DNA of 10,059 nt from positions 1 through 10,059 of the forward strand of contig CAAGJU010000368.1 in assembly GCA_900770225.1 (NCBI GenBank), in the 5' to 3' direction. The DNA is from Lachnospiraceae bacterium (lineage in GTDB: Bacteria; Bacillota; Clostridia; Lachnospirales; Lachnospiraceae). Below the pieces are notes generated by a model. The model saw only the letters and a program-made list of their open reading frames with translations. It searched no databases and had not been told where the DNA came from. The position numbers were made by a program, and so were the translations under genes. Every line of letters starts with the position of its first letter. The stretch's first letter is position 1. Below are positions 1-7,136 of the stretch, one piece after another.

Positions 1-17
1 ATGTTGGGTTTGGTCGC

Positions 18-47
18 TTGACATTATACACAAAAGTAGGGGGTATT
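18..47 (+). promoter_or_regulatory. possible sigma-A promoter of the binding-protein gene
   Basis: A perfect -35 hexamer TTGACA lies at 18-23. The best -10 at 18-bp spacing is GGTATT (42-47), which is a poor match, so the assignment rests mostly on the -35. The start of transcription could instead lie upstream of the window. A weak inverted repeat (40-49 with 61-70, GGGG/CCCC plus TTGC/GCAA) follows immediately. Confidence 0.25.
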
Positions 48-85
48 GCTCTTTTTTTGCGCAAATCCCCTGAAACAAAGGTTTA

Positions 86-126
86 GTAGTGTTATTCATG
101 CGTTATGCATGACACTACCATTTTTT
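86..126 (+). promoter_or_regulatory. leader hairpin with T-tract; possible attenuator or operator
   Basis: GTAGTGT (86-92) pairs with ACACTAC (112-118), and CATGC (97-101) pairs with GCATG (107-111) around the loop GTTAT, leaving a 4-nt bulge on the left side. CA and then six T (121-126) follow at once. This is the form of an intrinsic terminator, placed only 4 nt before the Shine-Dalgarno GGGAGG (130-135) of the binding-protein gene. It could end transcription from an upstream gene, attenuate this operon, or be a DNA operator. Its right half contains ATGCATGACAC (105-115), which recurs exactly upstream of the response regulator gene at 5351-5361. Confidence 0.45.
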
Positions 127-142
127 CAAGGGAGGAAGAAAA

Positions 143-1315
143 ATGAAAAGGAAAATCGCAGCAACTATTATTTCGGCGATCATGGTGACCGGACTTGCGG
201 CATGTGGTTCATCCACAGCATCATCTGCTACATCTGCAGCATCTTCCGCAGATTCATCGGCAGCATCTTCTGCAGCTGCAACATCATCCGCAGCTGAGGC
301 AGATTCCGCAGAGGATATGGAAGAGCTTGCCAGCTCCATCTCCGCAGATGCGGGAAACACGAGCGGCGATCTGATCACCGTCGGATTCTCACAGGTTGGT
401 CATGAATCTGACTGGCGTACCGCTTCGACAAACTCCGTAAAGGAAGCTTTTTCACAGGAGAATGGCTTCGATCTTCAGTTTGTAGACTGCGATAACGACT
501 CCGAGGCACAGCTCGAGTCCGTAAGAAACTTCATCCAGCAGCAGGTTGATTACATCATCATCGACCCGATCGTTGCCACAGGATGGGACACCGTTCTGAC
601 AGAGGCTCAGGATGCTGATATTCCGGTTATCGTTATCGACCGTACGATTGATGACTCCGACAAGTACACCGCATGGATCGGAACCGAGACCAAGAACGAG
701 GGTCTTGCAGCAGGTGCATGGCTGAAGGCATACGCAGAGGCAAAGGGTATCAAGGATCTGAACATCCTGGTTATCTCCGGTACGACAGGATCTTCCGCTC
801 AGATCGGACGTACAGAAGGCTTCGATCAGTATGTAGAGTCTGAGGGATGGAACAAACTGGATGAGCAGACCGGTGATTTCACACAGGACGGCGGCCAGAA
901 GGTTATGGAGTCCTACTGCAAATCCTATGAAGGACAGTTCAACGTCGTTGTTTGCCAGAACGATAACGAGGCATTCGGTGCTGTTGATGCCATGAAGGCA
1001 GCCGGCGTTTCCTACGGTGTTGACGGTGACGTTATCGTCATCTCCTTCGATGCCTGCAAGGCAGGTCTGCAGATGGTTCTCGACGGCGACATCAATGCAG
1101 ATTTCCAGTGCAACCCTCTGCAGGGACCTGACTGCGCTAAGATCGTTCAGGAACTCGCTGCAGGCAAGGACGTTCCGGCAAAGACCTACATGGCAGAGCC
1201 GTGGTACGCTCATGATGACACTGTTAAGAGCGTAAGCTACACCAACGCAGCAGGCGAGGATGTAACTGAGGATATGATCGTCGTTGATCAGAGCATCGTA
1301 GACGCAGGATATTAA
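143..1315 (+). CDS. ytfQ: sugar ABC transporter substrate-binding lipoprotein, YtfQ-like
   Basis: Extracellular, membrane-anchored receptor that delivers sugar to the importer encoded downstream. The 390-residue product starts with a lipoprotein signal whose lipobox LAAC puts the modified Cys at 21. A very Ser/Ala-rich linker then runs to about residue 75, followed by a periplasmic-binding-protein type I fold. Family hallmarks shared with E. coli YtfQ are GFSQVGHESDWR (81-92), VATGW (144-148), DR (166-167), TGSSAQIGR (215-223) and GDFT (244-247). The hinge motif is SFDA (301-304) where YtfQ has SIDG. The start is fixed by GGGAGG (130-135), 7 nt upstream. Arginine codons after the signal are only CGT and AGA, suggesting high expression. 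YtfQ binds galactofuranose, so a furanose or another hexose/pentose is plausible, but the ligand here is unproven. A terminator follows, so it is probably made in excess over the membrane parts. Confidence 0.93.
   Translation: MKRKIAATIISAIMVTGLAACGSSTASSATSAASSADSSAASSAAATSSAAEADSAEDMEELASSISADAGNTSGDLITVGFSQVGHESDWRTASTNSVKEAFSQENGFDLQFVDCDNDSEAQLESVRNFIQQQVDYIIIDPIVATGWDTVLTEAQDADIPVIVIDRTIDDSDKYTAWIGTETKNEGLAAGAWLKAYAEAKGIKDLNILVISGTTGSSAQIGRTEGFDQYVESEGWNKLDEQTGDFTQDGGQKVMESYCKSYEGQFNVVVCQNDNEAFGAVDAMKAAGVSYGVDGDVIVISFDACKAGLQMVLDGDINADFQCNPLQGPDCAKIVQELAAGKDVPAKTYMAEPWYAHDDTVKSVSYTNAAGEDVTEDMIVVDQSIVDAGY
207..300 (+). repeat. low-complexity Ser/Ala-coding tract with 24-bp period
   Basis: This stretch encodes the linker between lipid anchor and binding domain and is built almost only of GCA/TCA/TCT/TCC codons. 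A 16-bp unit GCAGCATCTTCYGCAG occurs at 236-251 and 260-275 with one mismatch, 24 bp (8 codons) apart. This suggests growth by in-frame duplication or slippage. The second binding protein in the window lacks such a linker. Confidence 0.6.
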
Positions 1316-1379
1316 TCAGTTACCGGATTAAAGAGCACGGACTTTCAACAGTCCGGCAGTTACACCAGATAGATTCTGG

Positions 1380-1412
1380 AAGGGCTGTCGCTTCTCAAGC
1401 GGCAGCCCTTTT
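1380..1412 (+). terminator. intrinsic terminator between binding protein and ATPase genes
   Basis: A 14-bp stem (1380-1393 with 1397-1410) has a single T·G wobble and a 3-nt loop CTC. It is closed at the base by AA/TT and followed by two more T, giving TTTT at 1409-1412. A smaller perfect hairpin, CGGACT/AGTCCG (1338-1343 with 1350-1355), precedes it. The short T-run suggests partial termination, which would lower transporter expression relative to the binding protein while still letting transcripts through. Confidence 0.7.
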
Positions 1413-1416
1413 CGCA

Positions 1417-1448
1417 GACAGCTTATTCGTAACGAATCAGATGCTGTC
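1417..1448. promoter_or_regulatory. nested inverted repeat before the ATPase gene; possible operator
   Basis: A perfect 6-1-6 palindrome, ATTCGT-A-ACGAAT (1425-1437), sits inside an outer pair GACAGC (1417-1422) / GCTGTC (1443-1448). A weaker alternative pair CTGT (1444-1447) / ACAG (1455-1458) precedes six T at 1465-1470. It could be a DNA-binding site or an RNA structure controlling read-through. I see no convincing promoter next to it. The rest of the 1316-1492 spacer holds only the terminator and the ribosome site GGGAGA (1477-1482). Confidence 0.3.
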
Positions 1449-1492
1449 AGATGAACAGTAACCATTTTTTCTGAACGGGAGATTGGATCATT

Positions 1493-3016
1493 ATGGAAGA
1501 AAATGTTCTTGTGGAAATGAAGAACATCGTCAAGACCTTCCCGGGCGTCGTAGCACTTGATCATGCCTCTCTGACGCTGCGCAGCGGAGAGATCCACGCG
1601 CTGATGGGAGAGAACGGCGCCGGAAAATCCACCATTATCAAGTGCCTCACGGGCGTGTACGAGCGGGACAGCGGCGATGTGTATGTGAAGGGAGTCGAGG
1701 GCAATGTCTACTGCCATTCGACCATGGACGCCCAGAAGATCGGTATAGCAACCGTATATCAGGAGGTCAACCTCTGCCCGAACCTTTCGGTAGCCGAAAA
1801 CCTGTATATCGGCCGTGAGCCAAGAACAAAGATGCATACCATCGACTGGCGCACGATGAACAGACAGGCAAAGGAACTCATGGAGCGCATGAAGATCGAG
1901 GTGGATGTAACCAGAACGCTCGAGAACTATTCGATCGCCATTCAGCAGATGGTAGCTATTGTGCGTGCTGTCGATATGAATGCGAAGGTTCTGATCCTTG
2001 ATGAGCCGACATCTTCCCTCGACGACAACGAGGTGGAGAAGCTGTTCAATATGATGCGTGCGCTTAAGGAAAAAGGCGTCGGCATTATTTTTGTCACCCA
2101 CTTCCTGGAGCAGGTTTATGAGGTCTGCGACCGGATCACGGTTATGAGAAACGGCAAATTCGTCGGCGATTATACCGTGGCTGAGCTGCCGAGAGTCAAA
2201 CTCGTGGCGGCCATGCTCGGCAAGGATTTCGACGATCTCGCCGCGATCAGGAAAGAGGGAGAGCACACGGTGTCGGACGAGGTTCTCTACAGTGCTGAGA
2301 ATCTGAGCCATCGCGGCACCATCAAGCCGTTTGACTTTAAGATCCATAAAGGAGAGGTTGTCGGTCTGGCAGGCCTTCTCGGCAGCGGCCGAAGCGAACT
2401 TGTACGCTGCATTTACGGCATTGACAATTCGCAGACCGGACACGCGGAGATGGAAGGAAAGACCCTGAAGATCCATATGCCGATTGATTCGATCCGCGCC
2501 GGCATGGGTTATCTGCCGGATGACCGTAAGCTCGACGGCTGCATTGCGGGTCTTTCCATCCGCGAAAACATCTGCATCGCGCTGCAGGCAAGGGCGGGCG
2601 TGTTCCACAGGATCCCGACAGCGAAGCAGAACGAGATCGCAGACAAATACATCAAGATGCTGCAGATCAAGACGGCATCCCGTGAAACGCTGATCAGTCA
2701 GCTCTCCGGTGGTAATCAGCAGAAGGTGATTCTCGCCAGATGGCTGGCGACCAACCCGAAATTCCTGATCCTCGATGAGCCGACCAGAGGTATCGATATC
2801 GGAACAAAGACAGAGATTCAGAAACTGGTTCTGCAGCTTGCATCCCAGGGCATGAGCGTGATCTTCATTTCGTCTGAGATCGACGAGATGCTGCGTACCT
2901 GCTCAAGGATCCTGATCATGCGCGACGGACGCAAAGTGGGAGAGCTTGATTCCAAGGATGTTGAACTGACACAGGAGAGTGTCATGGGTGCTATCGCCGG
3001 AGGTGATACGGAATGA
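1493..3016 (+). CDS. ytfR: sugar ABC transporter ATP-binding protein (double NBD), YtfR-like
   Basis: Cytoplasmic ATPase that powers sugar import through the two permeases encoded next. The 507 residues form two fused nucleotide-binding domains, the usual CUT2 architecture and length. Domain 1 has Walker A GENGAGKST (39-47), Q-loop Gln90, a degenerate signature around YSIAIQQMV (146-154), Walker B VLILDEP (166-172) with catalytic Glu171, and switch His203. Domain 2 has a degenerate Walker A GLLGSGRSE (294-302) in which the lysine is replaced by Arg300, an intact signature LSGGNQQK (404-411), and Walker B FLILDEP (425-431). This asymmetry is normal for the family, so one ATP site is probably the main catalytic one. 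A GGGAGA ribosome site lies 10 nt before the ATG. The stop overlaps the next start by 4 bp (ATGA), implying translational coupling. Confidence 0.95.
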   Translation: MEENVLVEMKNIVKTFPGVVALDHASLTLRSGEIHALMGENGAGKSTIIKCLTGVYERDSGDVYVKGVEGNVYCHSTMDAQKIGIATVYQEVNLCPNLSVAENLYIGREPRTKMHTIDWRTMNRQAKELMERMKIEVDVTRTLENYSIAIQQMVAIVRAVDMNAKVLILDEPTSSLDDNEVEKLFNMMRALKEKGVGIIFVTHFLEQVYEVCDRITVMRNGKFVGDYTVAELPRVKLVAAMLGKDFDDLAAIRKEGEHTVSDEVLYSAENLSHRGTIKPFDFKIHKGEVVGLAGLLGSGRSELVRCIYGIDNSQTGHAEMEGKTLKIHMPIDSIRAGMGYLPDDRKLDGCIAGLSIRENICIALQARAGVFHRIPTAKQNEIADKYIKMLQIKTASRETLISQLSGGNQQKVILARWLATNPKFLILDEPTRGIDIGTKTEIQKLVLQLASQGMSVIFISSEIDEMLRTCSRILIMRDGRKVGELDSKDVELTQESVMGAIAGGDTE

Positions 3017-4062
3017 ATGCATGGAAAAAAATAAGAAAAAATCCGCTTTTCATGCCGATCCTGATGCTGATCCTTGTGCTGCTGATCAACCTGTTCAAGG
3101 ATCCGTCATTCTTTGCGATCGCTGTCAAGAACGGCGTTCTTTACGGACGACTGATCGATGTACTGAACCGTGGAAGTGAGATCGCGATCCTCGCCGTAGG
3201 ACAGACACTTGTCGTCGCGGTTTCCGCAGGAACCGATATCTCGGTCGGTTCCGTCATGTCACTTGCAGCGTGCGGCGGCTGTATGGTCCTCGCCGGCTAC
3301 GGCAATACGTCTGTTACAGGCATTGTGGCCCCGATCGCCGTCGGCATTATCGTCGGCCTGCTTTTCGGCCTCGGCTGCGGCTGCGTAAACGGTGCCATGG
3401 TCGCCAAGCTGAAGATTCAGCCGATGGTCGCTACCCTGATCCTGTTCACGGCGGCACGTGCGATTGGCCTTCTGCTCTGCAACAACCAGATCATCTATAT
3501 CCGCTATGAACCGTATCAGTATCTGGGAAATTTCCTGCCGGGCGTACCGATTCCGACACCGATCATTGTCACGATCATCGTGATCATCATCGCGCAGCTC
3601 ATCCTGAAGAAGACGGCGCTGGAGACTTATATCCAGTCCGTCGGCATCAACAGCAGAGCATCGAAGATCTGCGGTATCAATTCTGACAGGATCTGCTTCA
3701 TCTGCTATGCGATCTGCGGTCTCTGCGCTGGCGTTGCCGGTATGATCGCATCTTCGAGAATCTACTCGGCCGATTCCAACAACATCGGTCTCAACAACGA
3801 GATGTACTCCATTCTCGCTGTGGCACTCGGCGGTAACAGCCTTGCCGGTGGTAAATTCAACATGGCGGGTTCGATCGTCGGCGCCTACACCATCCAGGCT
3901 ATCATGACAACACTCCTTGCCATGGGCGTTTCCACAGACCAGTCTCCGGCCATCATGGCTGTGATCATCGTGATCATCGTTGTGATCCAGTCTCCGGTAT
4001 TCAAAGAGTGGTTTGCAGCGCGCAAGGCAAAAAAGGCTGAAGCAGGAAAGGAGGCAGAATGA
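3013..4062 (+). CDS. ytfT: sugar ABC transporter permease, YtfT-like
   Basis: Integral membrane subunit of the importer (BPD_transp_2 / RbsC-type family), 349 residues and mostly hydrophobic. Recognisable pieces are a membrane segment near 12-28, GTDISVGS (73-80), the cytoplasmic coupling loop GINSRASKICGI (211-222) that contacts the ATPase, and ALGGNSLAGGKFN (271-283). It ends in a charged Lys/Ala/Glu tail. Ribosome site GGAGG (2999-3003) lies inside the end of the ATPase gene, 9 nt before ATG, and the start overlaps that gene's stop. It probably pairs with the next gene product to form a heterodimeric channel, as YtfT does with YjfF in E. coli. Assignment to YtfT rather than YjfF rests on order and motif form. 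Confidence 0.92.
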   Translation: MNAWKKIRKNPLFMPILMLILVLLINLFKDPSFFAIAVKNGVLYGRLIDVLNRGSEIAILAVGQTLVVAVSAGTDISVGSVMSLAACGGCMVLAGYGNTSVTGIVAPIAVGIIVGLLFGLGCGCVNGAMVAKLKIQPMVATLILFTAARAIGLLLCNNQIIYIRYEPYQYLGNFLPGVPIPTPIIVTIIVIIIAQLILKKTALETYIQSVGINSRASKICGINSDRICFICYAICGLCAGVAGMIASSRIYSADSNNIGLNNEMYSILAVALGGNSLAGGKFNMAGSIVGAYTIQAIMTTLLAMGVSTDQSPAIMAVIIVIIVVIQSPVFKEWFAARKAKKAEAGKEAE

Positions 4063-5111
4063 TGGCTGCGAAACAACAGACAGTAAGAAAAAGAAAAGTG
4101 ATCAACAGCAATAATCTGCTTCTGTTCATCACGATACTTCTGTTCATCGGCATGTACGCGATCGGCTGCGTGGTTTACGCAGACAAGGGATTTGCGCATT
4201 TCCAGACATTCCTGAACCTGTTCATCACCAACGCGGGACTGATCTGCGTGGCTGCCGGCATGACCTGTGTCATGCTGACAGGCGGCATCGATATCTCAGT
4301 CGGCTCCCTGATCGCAATGAACTGCATGATCCTCGCAGACGGCATGGCAAACAAGCATATGAATGCGGTGCTGCTCGTCGTTCTGGTCATGATCATCGGT
4401 GTGATCTGGGGTACCGTACAGGGATTCCTGATCGGTTATCTGGACATCCAGCCGTTCATCGTCACCATGGCCGGCATGTTCTTCGGCAGAGGCATGACCG
4501 CCGTTATCAATACGGAGCAGGTTCCGATCACGCAGGATGCCAGCCCGCTTTTCTACGGCTGGGCGAATGCGAAGATCATGCTTCCGTCGTTCCTTGGTTA
4601 CATGGGCAAGAAGAGAATGATCGCGCCGTTCATCCGTCCGACCGTCATCATCGCCCTCGCCGTTGTCGTCGTGATCTTCTTCGTTCTGAAGTACACCAAA
4701 TTCGGACGCGTACTCTACGCAGTCGGCGGTAACGAGACCAGTGCAAAAATGATGGGTCTGAACGTAAGAAAGACGAAGGTACAGGCATATATCCTTTCCT
4801 CCGTGCTCTGCTCCATCGGTTCCATCCTCTACTGCCTGAATACGATGACCGGTTCCGTACAGCAGGCAAAAGGCTTCGAAATGGATGCCATCGCCGCAGC
4901 CGTTATCGGCGGTACGCTTCTTACAGGTGGTTTCGGAAATGTCTGGGGAACACTGGTTGGCGTGATGATCACGGGAACCATCAATTCCCTGGTAATGACA
5001 AACGGAAAACTTCTGTCGAGCTGGGCCAACATCATGACAGCCGCTCTGCTCTGCGTATTCATCCTTCTGCAGGCAATCTTCGCCTACATCAAGAGACGGA
5101 GAGAGAGCTGA
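4059..5111 (+). CDS. yjfF: sugar ABC transporter permease, YjfF-like
   Basis: Second membrane subunit of the same importer, 350 residues. A hydrophobic helix at about 20-40 is followed by GGIDISVGS (75-83), the coupling-loop motif VGGNETSAKMMGL (222-234) and IGGTLLTGGFGNVWGTLVG (283-301), all typical of RbsC-type permeases. It ends in a short basic tail. The gene begins ATGATG. Ribosome site AAAGGAGG (4047-4054) is only 4 nt from the first ATG but 7 nt from the second (4062), so the second is the likelier start and overlaps the previous stop as TGATG. It closes the transporter operon; a hairpin follows 24 bp after the stop. Confidence 0.92.
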   Translation: MMAAKQQTVRKRKVINSNNLLLFITILLFIGMYAIGCVVYADKGFAHFQTFLNLFITNAGLICVAAGMTCVMLTGGIDISVGSLIAMNCMILADGMANKHMNAVLLVVLVMIIGVIWGTVQGFLIGYLDIQPFIVTMAGMFFGRGMTAVINTEQVPITQDASPLFYGWANAKIMLPSFLGYMGKKRMIAPFIRPTVIIALAVVVVIFFVLKYTKFGRVLYAVGGNETSAKMMGLNVRKTKVQAYILSSVLCSIGSILYCLNTMTGSVQQAKGFEMDAIAAAVIGGTLLTGGFGNVWGTLVGVMITGTINSLVMTNGKLLSSWANIMTAALLCVFILLQAIFAYIKRRRES

Positions 5112-5135
5112 CGACAGCCATTTCCATCGAATCGG

Positions 5136-5168
5136 GATCCAGGCGGAGCCACGCGCTTTGCCTGGGTC
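5136..5168 (+). terminator. terminator-like hairpin after the permease operon
   Basis: A 14-bp stem (5136-5149 with 5155-5168), including three G·U pairs, encloses the 5-nt loop CACGC. The outer part GATCCAGGC / GCCTGGGTC is the strongest. The downstream stretch (TCACTATATTATCT) is AT-rich but has no T-run, so it may act as a 3'-end stabiliser or weak terminator rather than a classical one. Confidence 0.45.
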
Positions 5169-5197
5169 TCACTATATTATCTAACAGAGTAACATAG

Positions 5198-5340
5198 AGC
5201 CGGGCGCAGGATGCTTCCAGTCTGCAACCTCCGCAGGCGTCAGTGCTTGGCGAATCCGACTGCAGGGAAGGATGAGCATAGCACTGCTACGCCGAGGACA
5301 AGCGAGAGCGCGTTGCAGACGGAAGCATCCTGCGCCGGCT
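5198..5340. repeat. ~143-bp imperfect palindrome (REP/MITE-like or structured RNA)
   Basis: The left arm 5198-5228 and right arm 5312-5340 are reverse complements over about 29 bp, with only two one-base bulges (a G near 5203 and A5219). Inside, GGCGT (5236-5240) pairs with ACGCC (5289-5293) and CAGTGCT (5241-5247) with AGCACTG (5280-5286), separated by a 2-nt bulge. ATCC (5254-5257) and GGAT (5270-5273) may pair at the tip. The whole folds as one long multi-segment stem. No open reading frame on either strand looks real here and no flanking target duplication is obvious. It could be a repetitive extragenic element, a remnant of a small mobile element, or a folded RNA. Confidence 0.6.
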
Positions 5341-5350
5341 TCAGGCACAG

Positions 5351-5384
5351 ATGCATGACACATCATTGACAGAGCGTTTATAAT
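5351..5384 (+). promoter_or_regulatory. promoter and candidate operator of the regulator-kinase cassette
   Basis: A perfect -10 TATAAT (5379-5384) is preceded at 18 bp by ATGACA (5355-5360), a five-of-six -35. The TTGACA at 5366-5371 is only 7 bp from the -10 and so cannot be the -35. The two TGACA copies (5356-5360 and 5367-5371) are 11 bp apart, about one helical turn, as expected for a direct-repeat activator site. The 11-mer ATGCATGACAC (5351-5361) is identical to 105-115 in the transporter leader. Predicted transcription start is near 5391. Confidence 0.6.
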
Positions 5385-5388
5385 GGAA

Positions 5389-5409
5389 CTGCACCTTTCG
5401 TGCAGGAGG
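5389..5409 (+). promoter_or_regulatory. hairpin abutting the Shine-Dalgarno of the response regulator gene
   Basis: CTGCAC (5389-5394) and GTGCAG (5400-5405) form a perfect 6-bp stem with loop CTTTC. The last two stem bases (AG, 5404-5405) are the first two bases of the ribosome site AGGAGG (5404-5409), 7 nt before ATG 5417. If transcription starts near 5391 the stem would lose its first bases, so whether it forms depends on the true start. Confidence 0.45.
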
Positions 5410-5416
5410 ATAAGTA

Positions 5417-7081
5417 ATGCTGAAAGTATTTCTGGTGGAAGACGAATTTATCATTCGCGAAGCCATCCGCAAAACCATCAACTGGGAACAGGAAGGCTTC
5501 GAACTGACCGGTGAGGCCGGAGACGGTGAAAAAGCCTATCCCATGATCCTCAAAAGCAGACCGGACATCCTGATCACAGATATCCGCATGCCGTTTATGG
5601 ATGGCCTGGAGCTTTCCAGACTCGTGCGCGGCAGCCTGCCAAAAACGAAGATCATCATCCTCAGCGGCTACGATGATTTTTCCTATGCCAGAGAGGCGAT
5701 CAGCATCGGCATCACCGAATATCTGCTGAAGCCGGTGACCGGTGCGAAGCTGCTGGAGACGATGAAAAAGGTCGGCGCCGATATCGCCGCTGAACAGGAA
5801 AAGGAGAACTACCGCGCGATTTATGAAAAAGAGCACGAGGAGCGCATGCGCCTGGAGCGCTCCGAATTCCTGAAAAATGTCATCAGCGGCAAATACACCA
5901 TGACACAGATCATGGAGACGAGCAGGGAGCTGGATATTCATCTCACAGCTGCCTATTATCAGATTCTCCTGTTTCAGAGCCTTGCGCGAAAGGAAAAACG
6001 CCCGGAACGCGGTGACAATCCCGGAGACGATATCGCCGACCAGATCTGTGCGCTTCCGGATATCCTCTGCTATGAACAGGTGGGAGGTGCGCTCTGCATA
6101 CTGCTCACCGGGGCAGATGCGGCTTCCATGGAACAGAACAGAGAGGTTGCCATGCGTGTCATCCGGGAAGGCATGGCAGAGAAGAAAGGGTATATCTATT
6201 TCACATCGGCCGGACCTGTCGTGGAGCGTATCAGAGAGATTGCCCAGTCCTATCATCTGGCAGGGCAGATGTTTGCCAGACGTTTCCTGTACGACGAGGG
6301 ACATGAATTCGTGTACGGCAGCGATGAGCCGGCTGGTTCCTCTGCAGAGCCGGAGGGGAAAAATAAAGAATCCGAAGTCCTGTCGGACAGAAACGCCGCG
6401 GAGTTCTGGCAGATGGACCGCACGTATATCCTGAGCTTTCTCGCGAGCGGAGATGCGGAGGATGTGGAGGCTTTCTGCCATACGATCGTGCGAAACGTGG
6501 GCGTAAAGAATCTGTCGTCGCTTATTTTCCGTCAGTACATCATGATGGACGTATATCTCACCTGTTCAACCTTTCTCAGCAACTGCGGCTATACAAAGAG
6601 CGAGATCGCCGCTGCCTGCGGCACCTATGATCCGGGAAAAATGCTGGACTCATCGGCAGAGGTAGAAGAACAGCTGAAACAGTATTTTTCCGCCGCGCTG
6701 GCCATGCGCGACAAATCCTCGGATACGCAGTCTCTTTCGCTTACACAGGAGGCAGAGCAGTATATTCAGCGGCATTTCACGGAAAATGATCTGTCGCTGG
6801 GCAAGGTCGCCGGCGCGATCGGCGTTTCCCCGAACCACCTGAGCCATATGTTCAGTCAGAAGACGGGGCATACGTTTGTCGAATATCTCACGCAGCTGCG
6901 GCTGGATTATGCCAGAAACCTGATGAAGACGACGGATCTCACGAGCGCTGAGATCGGTGTGAAGGCGGGGTACAGCGATGCACATTATTTTTATTACATC
7001 TTCAAGAAGACGCTGAATATGACACCCAAAGAATACAGAAACAGCATCGCTGGATCAGCGGGGGCAACGGACGGCAAATGA
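5417..7081 (+). CDS. two-component response regulator, REC plus AraC-type DNA-binding domain (YesN-like)
   Basis: Cytoplasmic transcription regulator, probably phosphorylated by the kinase encoded next and acting on the sugar importer. The 554 residues begin with a receiver domain (about 2-120) having acidic pocket Glu8/Asp9, phospho-acceptor Asp55 in ITDIRMP, switch Ser83 and Lys105-Pro106. A charged helical linker (about 120-150) leads to a roughly 290-residue middle region of the kind found in long YesN proteins, with no recognised enzyme motif. The C-terminal AraC/XylS double helix-turn-helix occupies about 444-541, with its signature around GYSDAHYFYYIFKK (518-531) and TPKEYR. AGGAGG lies 7 nt before the start. 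Fifty-five bp separate it from the kinase gene, consistent with one operon. The direct target is inferred from context. Confidence 0.93.
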   Translation: MLKVFLVEDEFIIREAIRKTINWEQEGFELTGEAGDGEKAYPMILKSRPDILITDIRMPFMDGLELSRLVRGSLPKTKIIILSGYDDFSYAREAISIGITEYLLKPVTGAKLLETMKKVGADIAAEQEKENYRAIYEKEHEERMRLERSEFLKNVISGKYTMTQIMETSRELDIHLTAAYYQILLFQSLARKEKRPERGDNPGDDIADQICALPDILCYEQVGGALCILLTGADAASMEQNREVAMRVIREGMAEKKGYIYFTSAGPVVERIREIAQSYHLAGQMFARRFLYDEGHEFVYGSDEPAGSSAEPEGKNKESEVLSDRNAAEFWQMDRTYILSFLASGDAEDVEAFCHTIVRNVGVKNLSSLIFRQYIMMDVYLTCSTFLSNCGYTKSEIAAACGTYDPGKMLDSSAEVEEQLKQYFSAALAMRDKSSDTQSLSLTQEAEQYIQRHFTENDLSLGKVAGAIGVSPNHLSHMFSQKTGHTFVEYLTQLRLDYARNLMKTTDLTSAEIGVKAGYSDAHYFYYIFKKTLNMTPKEYRNSIAGSAGATDGK

Positions 7082-7136
7082 TGCTGCACGGATGCGCGGG
7101 AAATGATGCAGAATCGCAGGAGAACATAACGGAATC

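Noticed and set aside
91..114. Catabolite-control (cre) site in the leader dyad
   Set aside because: Several fixed positions of the cre consensus around the central CG do not match.
452..1213. 253-codon open frame on the - strand opposite the first binding-protein gene
   Set aside because: Cys/Leu/Val-rich shadow protein without motifs; the + strand product is unambiguous.
1328..2608. 426-codon open frame on the - strand opposite the ATPase gene
   Set aside because: It is fully antisense to a clearly recognised ATPase, has no ribosome site of note and its protein shows no domain; it follows from codon bias of the + strand gene.
5366..5384. TTGACA and TATAAT read as one promoter
   Set aside because: The spacer is only 7 bp, too short for a sigma-A promoter; ATGACA at 5355-5360 gives an 18-bp spacer instead.
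5378..6481. 367-codon open frame on the - strand opposite the regulator gene
   Set aside because: It mirrors the receiver and linker coding region, has no recognisable motif, and would end inside the promoter of the real gene.
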